Source: Pseudomonadota bacterium (lineage in GTDB: Bacteria; Pseudomonadota; Alphaproteobacteria; Rhizobiales; Pleomorphomonadaceae). From it: a stretch of 64,000 nucleotides of DNA. Location of the stretch: positions 186,001 to 250,000 of the forward strand of contig JAEZHI010000034.1 of assembly GCA_023436885.1 (NCBI GenBank), given 5' to 3'. This document shows, in pieces, positions 43,450 to 52,735 of this stretch. Numbering within the stretch: position 1 is the first letter of the stretch; each line of letters starts with the position of its first letter. Position numbers and translations under genes: made by a program. Under the pieces are notes generated by a model. That model was not told the DNA's origin. It did not search any database and worked only from the letters and a program-made list of their open reading frames with translations.

Positions 43450-43800
43450 TTAGCGAACCAGTCCCTTCGTCTGGAGCTCGGCAAGATAGGCCGAAAACAG
43501 CGCTTCCTGGTCTCTCCCCATCTCGTAAAGGATGGTCCACGTGTAGAGGCCGCTGTCATGGCCGTCGTCGAAAACCAATCGGACAGCGTAAGAGCCAACC
43601 GGCTCCACAGCGGTGATCTTGACGTCTTTCTTGCCGGGAACGGTGACACGCTGGCTGGGGGCGTGCCCTTGAACTTCAGCTGAAGGCGAATTGACCCTCA
43701 GAAGCTCGGCAGAGACGAAAAAGGACTCCCCGTTCTCGAAAGACACGGCAAGCGAGCGCTTGTCAGGAGAAAGGCGGATTTCGGTGGGCCAGGCGGCCAT
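43450..43800 (-). CDS. DUF971 (gamma-butyrobetaine hydroxylase-like N-terminal) protein
   Basis: 116-residue cytoplasmic protein with the DUF971 fold: WPTEIRLSPDKRSLAVSFENGESFFVSAELLRVNSPSAEVQGHA at the N terminus and VEPVGSYAVRLVFDDGHDSGLYTWTILYEMG in the second half. The motif with the HDSGLYTW is the most conserved part. ATG 43800 follows GGAG by six bases. The domain is thought to bind metal in some members; function is not established. Confidence 0.88.
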   Translation of the reverse strand: MAAWPTEIRLSPDKRSLAVSFENGESFFVSAELLRVNSPSAEVQGHAPSQRVTVPGKKDVKITAVEPVGSYAVRLVFDDGHDSGLYTWTILYEMGRDQEALFSAYLAELQTKGLVR

Positions 43801-43896
43801 GGAGTACTCCGATAGAAATTTGCAAAAGGCCGTCGCATGCATAACGCCGATACATGGCAGAACCAAGCTCGAACGGGCTTACGCAGGTGCGCAAGG

Positions 43897-43927
43897 TGGC
43901 CCCAAGAGCGCGCCGCTCTTGGGGCCA
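43897..43927. repeat. Strong 13-bp hairpin
   Basis: TGGCCCCAAGAGC/GCTCTTGGGGCCA, perfect arms, GCGCC loop, between two minus-strand genes. No T tract in either direction. It may stabilise the 3' end of the cyclic-di-GMP gene mRNA or assist its termination. Confidence 0.6.
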
Positions 43928-43950
43928 GAGAAACTGTACCGAGCCCTGTT

Positions 43951-45990
43951 CTAGTGATCGCGCCGCCGCGACGCTTCTCTGCCCGCGACATGAGCCAATC
44001 GGCTTCCCAACCGCCTCAGCCGGCGAACGGATGCCACCTGATCGGGATAGTTGGCATCGCGCCAAGCCTGAAACTCTTCGTCAGGCATCGGCTTGGCAAA
44101 GTGGTAGCCCTGCACGAGGCAGCAGCCTAGCTTGCGCACCAGGTCGAGCTGATCGGCCGTTTCCACGCCTTCGGCAACCACCTCGCAATTGATCGCTTTG
44201 CCGATGCCTATAATCGCCGACACCAGCGATTCCATCTGGCAGTTGCCAGAGAGCGACGCGATGAAAGTCTGGTCGATTTTCAGCCGATCTGGCTTCAACT
44301 GCGAGAGATAGGCAATATTCGAATAGCCCGTTCCGAAATCATCAAGAGCAATATGGACACCAAGTGTCTCAAGCCCCTTGAGATTTCGGGTCACTTCGGT
44401 GTTGTTACCGAGAATGACACCCTCGGTAATTTCCAGCTCAAGCCTATCCGGGCTGAGATTATGACGGCGAAGGATGTCACGAACCTGGCTGACAAACTCG
44501 CGCCGCTGGAAGTGCACTGCGGAGACATTGACGGCGGCAATCGGCGGGTATTGCCACATCGTCGCCCACTTGGCAGCGGTACGAACGGCCTCCTCGATCA
44601 CAAAATTGTCTATCTCGATGATCAGATCGGATGCCTCGGCCGCCGGAATGAATTCGCTCGGCGGAATGAGGCGACCGGTTTCACGGTCGACCCAGCGGAT
44701 CAGTGCTTCGGCCGAGGGAACATAACCATGCTCAATGTCAACCTGCGGCTGCCAGTAAAGGCTGAGCTCGCCATCTCGAAGAGCAGCCCTCAGACGCTCA
44801 CGGAGCGCCAGAACCTTGTGGCGTTCGTTGAGAATATCCGTGTCATAAAACTGCAGGCGTGATTTGCCACGCGACTTCGCCTTGTAAAGCGCGAGATCGG
44901 CAAGCTGCAGCACTTCATGAAAATCGCGGCTGTCCGACGGCCAGACGGCAGCACCGCCGGAACAGCGGACGTCGATGTCGGTATCTCCGAAACGCACGAC
45001 CGATTGCAACCGCGCAAATGAAGCGCGTAGCAAAGTCACCGCACCAGCCTCGACGAATCCGTCAGTCGACACCACCACGACGAACTCGTCGCCGCCCCAG
45101 CGGACCACAAGAGCATCCTGACCAAAGGAAGCCGTAAGATTAGCAACGAAGGCCTTGAGAACATGGTCACCGACCATGTGCCCGAGTTCGTCGTTAATTT
45201 CCTTGAAGTTGTCGAGATCGAAAACCATGACCGCCTTTGAGGCCTGGGGATCGAAGTGAATACCTTCGATCCAGCGTTCGAAGGCGCGACGATTGAGCAC
45301 CCCGGTCGTGACGTCGTGATCGGCACGGTAGTTGGCCTGCCACGTGGCACGGCGATTGAGCACGAGCAATGCAAGCATCGAGACGATGGCGCCGACCAAC
45401 GCAATCGACAACTTCAGCATGGCCGAGTAACTGGCTGCCAGAGTCTCGCTCTGCATGCTGATGTAGCGCGTACCCTGTTCCGACATGTTCTCCTGAAGCA
45501 GCCGAAACTTTTCCGACAATCGCCGCAAGTCGCCGTCCAGCGCGTTGAGGACGGCCATGTCGTCAGGCCCGACCTTCTCGAAGGCAGCGCCCAAACCCGA
45601 AGCGAGCTCCGCAACGCCGTCGATCTGTGAAATCAGGACCGTGTCACCCGGCATGATGAACGACGGACGGGCCTTTTCGATCGTGGCATTCAATCGCCGA
45701 AGCGCCTCGCGAATGTCCTTCGCATCTTCGGCCGTAAAACCGAGTATGAGGCGATTGCCAAGTTTGCGGCGTGACATTTCGACGAGTTTGGCTTGATCGC
45801 CAATGTCACGGCCAGCCTGGATCGCCTCGCTGGCGTTCGACGCCTCGATGCGTTGGAAAGTGCGATAGGCTTCCAGCGCTGAGTTTTCAGCAAAGATGAG
45901 CAGTACGGCTGTAAAGAAGATCGGCAGCAGATTTGCCGCCTTCCGCAGAATGTCCGCTTTGCGGAAACGTAGGAAGGCGAGAAGGTTCAT
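43951..45990 (-). CDS. Membrane GGDEF-EAL cyclic-di-GMP protein
   Basis: 679 residues. Two hydrophobic segments (about 20-38 and 235-255) flank a helical periplasmic region of about 195 residues. The GGDEF domain has the intact signature RWGGDEFVVVV and HDVTTGVLNRRAFERW. The EAL domain keeps the catalytic set AEALIRW, LELEITEGV, LDDFGTGYSN, KIDQTFI and AEGVET. Both cyclase and phosphodiesterase could be active; which dominates cannot be told. ATG 45990 has GAGG eight bases upstream. Confidence 0.94.
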   Translation of the reverse strand: MNLLAFLRFRKADILRKAANLLPIFFTAVLLIFAENSALEAYRTFQRIEASNASEAIQAGRDIGDQAKLVEMSRRKLGNRLILGFTAEDAKDIREALRRLNATIEKARPSFIMPGDTVLISQIDGVAELASGLGAAFEKVGPDDMAVLNALDGDLRRLSEKFRLLQENMSEQGTRYISMQSETLAASYSAMLKLSIALVGAIVSMLALLVLNRRATWQANYRADHDVTTGVLNRRAFERWIEGIHFDPQASKAVMVFDLDNFKEINDELGHMVGDHVLKAFVANLTASFGQDALVVRWGGDEFVVVVSTDGFVEAGAVTLLRASFARLQSVVRFGDTDIDVRCSGGAAVWPSDSRDFHEVLQLADLALYKAKSRGKSRLQFYDTDILNERHKVLALRERLRAALRDGELSLYWQPQVDIEHGYVPSAEALIRWVDRETGRLIPPSEFIPAAEASDLIIEIDNFVIEEAVRTAAKWATMWQYPPIAAVNVSAVHFQRREFVSQVRDILRRHNLSPDRLELEITEGVILGNNTEVTRNLKGLETLGVHIALDDFGTGYSNIAYLSQLKPDRLKIDQTFIASLSGNCQMESLVSAIIGIGKAINCEVVAEGVETADQLDLVRKLGCCLVQGYHFAKPMPDEEFQAWRDANYPDQVASVRRLRRLGSRLAHVAGREASRRRDH

Positions 45991-46168
45991 GCTGCCACCT
46001 CGTGGTGGCGCGCGCTCTTTCCCCACATCTCTTTCCAGCCGAACCGCGACATGTGCCCAAGTCCTGCCCACAAGCATGAAGAGAAACTATACGGTGCGAA
46101 CCGTTTCAGAAGTCTTTCACGCCCCACAATACCTAGGCGAGCAATCAATTACCATGCAATTTTTGGTG

Positions 46169-46498
46169 TTAACCAATGGACTGCGCGACGACAACGAAGA
46201 ACGGCAGCAGCATGACACCCGAGCAAAGACTCCAGGCTCCTGCAATGGCCGTCGAAGCGACGAGCCAACCAAAGTTGCGATGTTCGATCCGACGCCCACG
46301 GATCGCGTTGCGCATGAGAATGGCAGGGCCGGCAAACATGATGAGAAAGGTCTGCGCGATACCAAGCAAGATCGTCTCGGCATGCATCTCGAAACGAGCC
46401 GGCTTTGATGTCACCAACTGATAGAGCGACGACAAAAGGCCTGCCAGGACAAAGCCCAAAGCGATCGAAAAACACGTCACGACAATATCAGTACCCAT
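46169..46498 (-). CDS. Small conserved membrane protein, function unknown
   Basis: 109 residues with three strong hydrophobic segments: residues about 4-28, 42-60 and 77-105. Short basic loops (MRNAIRGRRIEHRN) give likely cytoplasmic sides. I have the impression of a family conserved in Rhizobiales, but no function is known to me. It is divergent from the anchored protein gene at 46684. Confidence 0.65.
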   Translation of the reverse strand: MGTDIVVTCFSIALGFVLAGLLSSLYQLVTSKPARFEMHAETILLGIAQTFLIMFAGPAILMRNAIRGRRIEHRNFGWLVASTAIAGAWSLCSGVMLLPFFVVVAQSIG

Positions 46499-46683
46499 GG
46501 CGTTAACCCCAACTTAACCCTGATCCGAAATGAAACATTAAGGATAGACCTGCCTCTGACGTGGCAAGGCGCGGGCCGCGACGGTCCGAACGCAGTCGAG
46601 CGGCGGAAAGGGCGGATATCGGTGTTGGAATGGATCGCCCCTGAGGTGGCGGCCCTGACCATGTATCAAATCGGGAGGTGGTC

Positions 46684-47436
46684 GTGACCCACTACGCGGC
46701 ATATTCGGACGAGAGCCTGCTTCGTCCGGTCCGGCGTCCGATCCGACGCCGCACCAGTGCGGCAGCATGGTTCCTGCGCGCCGTACTCACCACATTCCTG
46801 TTGGCCGGCGGCGTGATGCTGGTGAATATCCTCATCAACCTGTCCGGCAACCTGGACAGTCGCGACGGTCGTTCCACCGACACAACGCCGATAGCTCTTT
46901 TCATCGGCCGGCAGAGATTGGTCATTCCAGCCAATATGCTGCGCTTTGCCGACCAGAGAAATGTCGGCCCTCACGATCGCATCGATCTCGCCGTTCATTT
47001 CCCGGAAATGGCCGGCTATACGCGTGACTTCCGCAAGGACTTCCTGGACCTGAGCGCCGATGCGCCAATCGTCTATCTGACCATCCGCACGCGAGACACC
47101 CCCACCGACAGCGTCGGTCGACTGATCAACGTATACCAGCACTTCTTCGAGGAAGGCACCATTCCCGCGCCAGACGGCCTTGTGGGCCATAGAATGTCCG
47201 AGGACTCAGGACTTAGCGGCGAAGAGGTCTTCTTCGAGGCTGGCTCGACCACCCCATTCACCACACACTGCACGGCTCCGGACGACACCGAATATCCAGC
47301 GTCCTGCCTGACGGAAATTCACGCAGGAAACGATCTCTCGGTACAGATCCGTTTCCGCAAGGGGCTTCTTGGCGATTGGGCGGGCATCAAGAGTGGAGTA
47401 CGGGTGCTTCTCCTTTCGTTTGGCGTGACCGTCTAG
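46684..47436 (+). CDS. Membrane-anchored protein of unknown function, conserved in Rhizobiales
   Basis: 250 residues. GTG start at 46684, five bases after GGGAGG. A basic N terminus (RRPIRRRTSAAAW) is followed by one membrane segment (FLRAVLTTFLLAGGVMLVNILINL), so the rest, about 200 residues, is periplasmic. The pattern LVIPANMLRFADQR seems characteristic of a Rhizobiales family. Two cysteines (HCTAPDDTEYPASC) could form a disulfide. No enzymatic motif seen. Confidence 0.75.
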   Translation: MTHYAAYSDESLLRPVRRPIRRRTSAAAWFLRAVLTTFLLAGGVMLVNILINLSGNLDSRDGRSTDTTPIALFIGRQRLVIPANMLRFADQRNVGPHDRIDLAVHFPEMAGYTRDFRKDFLDLSADAPIVYLTIRTRDTPTDSVGRLINVYQHFFEEGTIPAPDGLVGHRMSEDSGLSGEEVFFEAGSTTPFTTHCTAPDDTEYPASCLTEIHAGNDLSVQIRFRKGLLGDWAGIKSGVRVLLLSFGVTV

Positions 47437-47508
47437 AGCATCAGCCGGAACGTGGAATCCGGCTTTCGGGCGATCCGATCGCAATAGCAAAGAACGCGAC
47501 CATCAAAA

Positions 47509-47552
47509 TACAAAACGCTCCGCGTTCTCATCAAACACGGAGCGTTTTGTAT
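47509..47552. terminator. Bidirectional terminator-like hairpin
   Basis: TACAAAACGCTCCG/CGGAGCGTTTTGTA, 14-bp perfect stem with a 15-base loop, between convergent genes; T-rich on both ends. Confidence 0.7.
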
Positions 47553-47571
47553 AGGGATGCCGAGAACAAAC

Positions 47572-47784
47572 TCAGCCGGCAAGATCCTCGGCAAGGATCG
47601 CCATCTGGAAATTGAACGACTTGTCGTCGTCCTCGTCGTCCTCGTAGACGACCCCAATGAACTCCTCACCAACGTAAACTTCGGCGGAGTCCGTCTTGCG
47701 CGGACGAACCCGCACGCTGATGGTCGGCGACTGCAGCGTCTTGCGCAGGAATTTTTCGATGCGGGCGATGTCGTCTTTGGTCAA
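47572..47784 (-). CDS. DUF3126 family protein
   Basis: 70-residue protein typical of alphaproteobacteria. TTG start at 47784 (TKDDIARIEKFLRKTL), with GGAG eight bases upstream; longer readings do not match the family. The whole length matches DUF3126, with SVRVRPRKTDSAEVYVGEEFIGVVYEDDEDDDKSFNFQMAIL. Function unknown. It follows cysE on the same strand, an arrangement common in the order as I recall. Confidence 0.85.
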   Translation of the reverse strand: MTKDDIARIEKFLRKTLQSPTISVRVRPRKTDSAEVYVGEEFIGVVYEDDEDDDKSFNFQMAILAEDLAG

Positions 47785-47938
47785 GTTCGCTTCTCCAGTC
47801 TGAGTGCCGGCTATCGCGCTCAAGAAGAGCCGCGGACCGGCCGGCGACGAGTCGCCGACATTGGCGTGTTCTTGCACGGACGGGCTGGCAAGGAAACCCT
47901 CGAACGGAGGGCCGGTTGCATGGGTCCCCCGCTCTTTC

Positions 47939-48766
47939 TCAGCCTTGTCCGCCCTCAGGCAGACGCTGCTCCATGGAATGCGACGGATCGCTGCAGCCCG
48001 CTTCGCCGATCACCCGAGCCGGCACGCCGGCAACGGTGGTTCCACGCGGCACCGACTTCAGAACCACTGAACCGGCTGCGACACGCGAGCAGCAGCCGAC
48101 TTCGATGTTCCCGAGGATCTTCGACCCCGCGCCGATCATCACGCCATGACGGATCTTGGGATGACGATCACCGGTTTCCTTACCGGTGCCCCCCAGCGTG
48201 ACATTCTGCAATAAGGAGACGTCGTCTTCGACCACGGCCGTCTCGCCGATCACGATGCCTGTGGCATGGTCGAAGAAAAGGCCGCGCCCGAGCCGCGCGC
48301 CCGGATTGATGTCGACCTGAAACACTTCAGAGGATCGGCTCTGCAGATAAAGCGCCAGATCGCGCCGGCCGTTGTTCCAGAGCCAGTGGGCAAGCCGGTG
48401 CGCCTCGATGGCGTGATAGCCCTTGAAGTAGAGCAACGGCTCGATGAACCGATCGCAGGCAGGGTCGCGGTCTTCGAAGGCGACGATGTCCGACCGGAAG
48501 GCCGCAGCGATACCAGGATCGTCGGCTACAGCTTCGCGAAAGGCCTGGGCGATCATGGCCGAGAGAACAGTCGTGTTGCCGAGCCGATCCGCCACACGCT
48601 GGATGACGGCGTCTTCCAGTCGGAGATGGTCGAGCACCGTGAGATGCATGAATCCACCCAGTGCCGGCTCGTTCTCGACAACGGCGGAAGCTTCGCTCCG
48701 CACGCGTGCCCAAACCGGATCGATAGCATCAATTGGACGGCTGACGGATTTCGGGCTGAGGGGCAA
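47939..48766 (-). CDS. cysE: Serine O-acetyltransferase
   Basis: Acetylates serine to O-acetylserine, the precursor of cysteine. 275 residues. An N-terminal helical domain is followed by a left-handed beta helix of hexapeptide repeats (INPGARLGRGLFFDHATGIVIGETAVVEDDVSLLQNVTLGGTG). The acetyltransferase His is in FFDHATG. TTG start at 48766, with AAGGA eight bases upstream. It is placed ahead of DUF3126. Confidence 0.95.
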   Translation of the reverse strand: MPLSPKSVSRPIDAIDPVWARVRSEASAVVENEPALGGFMHLTVLDHLRLEDAVIQRVADRLGNTTVLSAMIAQAFREAVADDPGIAAAFRSDIVAFEDRDPACDRFIEPLLYFKGYHAIEAHRLAHWLWNNGRRDLALYLQSRSSEVFQVDINPGARLGRGLFFDHATGIVIGETAVVEDDVSLLQNVTLGGTGKETGDRHPKIRHGVMIGAGSKILGNIEVGCCSRVAAGSVVLKSVPRGTTVAGVPARVIGEAGCSDPSHSMEQRLPEGGQG

Positions 48767-49036
48767 CGCGCATATCCTTGATCAAGAAAACAAGCTGCAA
48801 CGCCGAACAAGCGGCCTTGCCTCTTGAAAGCAGGGCCGCATGATAGTCGGACAGAGTTTCCGGGAAAAGGCCGCAAGCAAGGCTTTTGTTGCGCAAGCGG
48901 CACATGAAACGCAAACCGCTTTCTGGCTCGGCATCTCCGCTACTGAAACAGCGACCAGATCAGTTCTCACCCACCACATGCGCGACACGGAGCCAAGGTC
49001 GACGTTCGTTACCGCAGACCTGCACAGCGCACCAGT

Positions 49037-50179
49037 TCATCGATCGAAGCCGCCGATCTTAAGCAAGCCTGCAACGTTGCGTGCCGTGGCACGCAGATTG
49101 TCGCCCGCCTCGGCCAAGGCCTCGGAGAGCGAACAGGGGCGCGACAGGACACTGAAAACGGCATCGATCCCATGAGCGAACACCGCCTCGGCCTCGTCAC
49201 CCAGGCAACCCGCAATGCCGATGACCGGCTTGCCGTGACGTTTGGCAACGCGGGCGACACCGATCGGCGTCTTGCCATGGACGGTCTGTCCATCGATCCG
49301 CCCCTCGCCGGTAATGACGAGATCCGCATCCGCCACCGCCGCGTCAAGCCCTACCGCCGTAGTGACAATCTCAGAACCGAGTTTCAAGTCCGCGCCGAGA
49401 AAGGCCTTGAAAGCGGCGCCAAGACCACCCGCCGCACCAGCGCCCGGCAACTCGGCCACATCCACACCCAGCGCCGTCTTGATGACCGCGGCATAGTGGC
49501 CGAGATTGGCGTCAAGCAACGTCACCTTGTCCGGCGTCGCCCCCTTCTGGGGGCCAAACACCGCCGAGGCGCCGCGCGGCCCGATGAGTGGATTGTCGAC
49601 ATCACAGGCCACTTCGATGTGACAGCCGGAGAGACGCGCATCGAGGCCCGACACATCGATGATCTTGAGACGCCCGAGCTCTCCGCCGCCTGGCCCCAAA
49701 TCCTTGCCATCAGCGTCGAGCAGTCGAACGCCGAGCGCCTGCAACATGCCCGCACCACCGTCGTTGGTGGCGCTGCCGCCGATACCGACAATGAGGTGGC
49801 GGGCGCCGCTGTCGAGAGCTGCAGCAATCAGCTCGCCGACGCCGAAAGTCGTGGTGACGAGTGGATTGCGTGCCTCCGGCGGCACCAGCATTAGACCACT
49901 CGCCGCGGCCATCTCGATGATTGCAGTCCTGCCGTCACCGGTTAGTCCGAAGATGGCATCGACGGGCTCGCCGAGTGGACCTGTCACGCTAAGACGGATC
50001 ACGGTTCCACCGGTAGCCGCCACCATGGCCTCGACCGTTCCCTCGCCCCCGTCAGCAACCGGCAGCATGACGTAGTCAGCGTCCGGATAGATCTCACGGA
50101 AGCCGGCACGAATATGGGTGGCGACCTCCAGTGCCGACAGGCTTTCCTTGAATGAGTCGGGAGCTATGACGATTTTCAT
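49037..50179 (-). CDS. Glycerate 2-kinase (GarK/GlxK family)
   Basis: Phosphorylates glycerate with ATP, feeding it into lower glycolysis. 380 residues. The family start MKIVIAPDSFKESLSALEVA, LPVADGGEGTVEAMVAATGG, LIVGIGGSATNDGGAGMLQALG and ITGEGRIDGQTVHGKTP are intact. ATG 50179 has AAGGA seven bases upstream. It stands alone; no glyoxylate or tartronate genes are adjacent. Confidence 0.94.
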   Translation of the reverse strand: MKIVIAPDSFKESLSALEVATHIRAGFREIYPDADYVMLPVADGGEGTVEAMVAATGGTVIRLSVTGPLGEPVDAIFGLTGDGRTAIIEMAAASGLMLVPPEARNPLVTTTFGVGELIAAALDSGARHLIVGIGGSATNDGGAGMLQALGVRLLDADGKDLGPGGGELGRLKIIDVSGLDARLSGCHIEVACDVDNPLIGPRGASAVFGPQKGATPDKVTLLDANLGHYAAVIKTALGVDVAELPGAGAAGGLGAAFKAFLGADLKLGSEIVTTAVGLDAAVADADLVITGEGRIDGQTVHGKTPIGVARVAKRHGKPVIGIAGCLGDEAEAVFAHGIDAVFSVLSRPCSLSEALAEAGDNLRATARNVAGLLKIGGFDR

Positions 50180-50921
50180 CGCCGGGTCCTTATCGCATGG
50201 AAGACATGGCGACATGTCCGAGTCGGACCGAAGGCCGAAAATCGGCAGCGAGCCCGGTGGTGTCATTGCGCAAACGTCATCAGTTCACAGAGACATACCC
50301 GGGTCAAGCTTATGAAGCCGAACACCCGACACACCCGAAGAAGGACCCTCCAGCACGAGCTCTCCCGCCTGAATGCAGGTACTCGAAGAGCGTCTCAAGC
50401 CAGAATGCATCCTGGGCGACCTTTGGGGAAAAGCTGTTCTGGAGAAGTCCGTCACAATGACTCCGAGTTAGGCAGAACATCGAGCCAAGGCGTCCGAAAT
50501 GACTCCTATTTGAGCTTGATAGACCCACTAGGTTTTGATTCACTGCCTGGGTCGGCAAGGCACCAGATCTCAAGGTCAGAACGTTCTGGGAGCTAACGGG
50601 CAGAGCATTTTTATCGCTCTAGGGTATAGATTGTGACCGCCTTTGCGGTTTCAAAAAGTCGGCTGGACATCGCGTATCCAGCATTGAGGAAATCCATACA
50701 ACCTCATGATTCAAATGAGACTTTCGTCGTTCTTCAAGCAAAAGGACGCAACACCGAACTGAATTCGGCATCTGATCGGATATTAAATTAATAAATCAGA
50801 TCAACCATTTGTTTTCAATTGTCTTTACGCCATCCTTAATCCAAAGCGGTCCATCTGGAGGATCGTTTCCGGAAGGATCGGAAATCGGTTCGCGCTTTTG
50901 AGGCGCCTCACTCGTGCCACC
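50180..50921. other. 742-base intergenic region, no gene seen
   Basis: Lower GC than its surroundings, very AT-rich at 50690-50830. Open frames such as 50310-50573 minus have no domain or ribosome site. It holds the glycerate kinase promoter. Nothing else could be recognised. Confidence 0.5.
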
Positions 50922-52511
50922 TCATGAGCGCGCCATCTGCTCAATGGCGGCGAGGTCCATTTTTCCCGTCCCAAGCACAGGCAGTGCGTAGGTTTTGACG
51001 ATCTTGCGCGGCACCTGCAGCTCCGGCAGGCCATGCTGCCTTGCATAAGCACTGAGGGCTTCGACAGTGGCGTCACCGGCATCGGTCACCAGCACCAGTG
51101 CTTCGCCCTTGCGCGCATCTGACACGGCCACAACTGCGTGCGATGAGTTCGGCCAGAGTGCCGCAGCAAAGGCCTCCACGGCGGCCAGCGAAATCATCTC
51201 CCCACCGATCTTGGCAAAGCGCTTCGCGCGGCCGAGCAACGTGACAAAGCCATCATCGTCGATGGAGACGATATCGCCGGTATCGTACCAGCCATCGGGA
51301 TCGTTGCGCTTCAGCTCGCCCGGCTGGTCGGCAAGGTAATAGCCGGCCATGATGTTTGGCGCACGGACATGCAGACGTCCGCCGATATCGAGGCCAGGCA
51401 CCGGATCGAGGCGCGCCTCGATACCCGGCAGCAGACGGCCAACAGTGCCGTCGCGGAAGCTACCGGGATAATTGACCGACAGCACGGGCGCACATTCTGT
51501 CGCCCCGTAGCCCTCATTGAGCACCACACCGAAGCGATCCATCCAGAGCGCCCGCGTCTGCTCCTTGACGCGTTCTGCACCGAGGATGGTGAGACGTACC
51601 TTGTTGAAGTCGCCGTCCTCGGCCGCCCTGGCCCAGCCGGCGGCAAAGGTGTCGGTGGAAAGCAGCATCGTCGAACCGCTATCGCGGACGAGGCCGGGGA
51701 TGATCTTGTAGTGCAGCGGCGACGGGTAGAGGAACGACTTGAAGCGACCATAGATGGGCAGGAGCAAGCCGGCAGTAAGACCATAGGAATGGAACACCGG
51801 CAGCGCATTGAACATCGTGTCGTCGGGATGGAACTGATAAAGGGCGAGGATCTGGGCAACGTTGGAAAGAAAGTTGGTCGCTGTCAGCCCTACCCCCTTC
51901 GGCGCCCCTTCTGTGCCCGAGGTGAAGAGCACGGCCGCAATATCGTGCGGCGCCCGCCGATATGGACGATGCAGCATCCGCGCCCAGCGGGCGTAGGTGG
52001 CGCCGACCACCTTGTCGACCAGCGAAAGGCCAGCTCGCACATCCTCAAGGTAGACGATGCGCACCTTGTCCTTGAGGTCGTCGATCAGCTGCTCGAGCTT
52101 CGCCGTCTTCACGAAGGCGCTGGAGGTGACCACCGTCCGCATGGTGCCGACCTTGATGGCTCCGCTGAGACCGTGACTGCCAGCCGTGAAGTTGAGAAGC
52201 GCCGGCGTCCGCCCATAGGCGAGCAGCGCGAAGAAGGCGATGGCGGCGCCGTTGACGTTGGGCAGCAGCAGACCGACACGATCACCCTTGCGACTGACCG
52301 AGGCAAGCCGGTGACCAAGCACGCAGGCGGCAAGCAACAGGTCGCGTCGCGTCACCGGCTGGCGGTTCTGATCTTCAATGACCGGAAGATCCGGATCGGA
52401 TTTGGCGGTATCGATTAGCGCATCGAACAGCGATCGTTCGATGAAAGCCCGATCGAGCCCCGACTCCGCCATCGGTTGCCCGTAAAGACGGCCGTCCGCC
52501 GTTCCTCCCAT
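50922..52511 (-). CDS. AMP-dependent acyl-ACP/acyl-CoA synthetase (Aas C-terminal-like)
   Basis: 529-residue adenylate-forming ligase. P-loop LFTSGTEGAPKGV, NEGYGATECAPVLSV and GWYDTGDIVSIDDDGFV are intact, with the C-terminal lysine in GTGKMDLAAI. The resemblance is strongest to the synthetase half of Aas (acyl-ACP synthetase / 2-acylglycerophosphoethanolamine acyltransferase), but the acyltransferase half is missing. It could activate exogenous fatty acids for phospholipids. ATG 52511 has GAGG five bases upstream. Confidence 0.85.
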   Translation of the reverse strand: MGGTADGRLYGQPMAESGLDRAFIERSLFDALIDTAKSDPDLPVIEDQNRQPVTRRDLLLAACVLGHRLASVSRKGDRVGLLLPNVNGAAIAFFALLAYGRTPALLNFTAGSHGLSGAIKVGTMRTVVTSSAFVKTAKLEQLIDDLKDKVRIVYLEDVRAGLSLVDKVVGATYARWARMLHRPYRRAPHDIAAVLFTSGTEGAPKGVGLTATNFLSNVAQILALYQFHPDDTMFNALPVFHSYGLTAGLLLPIYGRFKSFLYPSPLHYKIIPGLVRDSGSTMLLSTDTFAAGWARAAEDGDFNKVRLTILGAERVKEQTRALWMDRFGVVLNEGYGATECAPVLSVNYPGSFRDGTVGRLLPGIEARLDPVPGLDIGGRLHVRAPNIMAGYYLADQPGELKRNDPDGWYDTGDIVSIDDDGFVTLLGRAKRFAKIGGEMISLAAVEAFAAALWPNSSHAVVAVSDARKGEALVLVTDAGDATVEALSAYARQHGLPELQVPRKIVKTYALPVLGTGKMDLAAIEQMARS

Positions 52512-52735
52512 GGTTACCTCTTCGTTATGGCTTCCTCCTCTGGCACTTGAACTCACAATGGCCATCGGCGCAAGCACCCAAGATCAACCCACGAAACACC
52601 CGGCCAGCGGCCCCGTTCCATCAACGGAGTTGAATCTGAATCTCAACATGAAGAAGCCGCCCCATCCGGGAACACCGGAACGGGACGGCTCAAGCTGACT
52701 CAGAACATCAAGAAGGCAGAAAACTGTGTTTTAAT

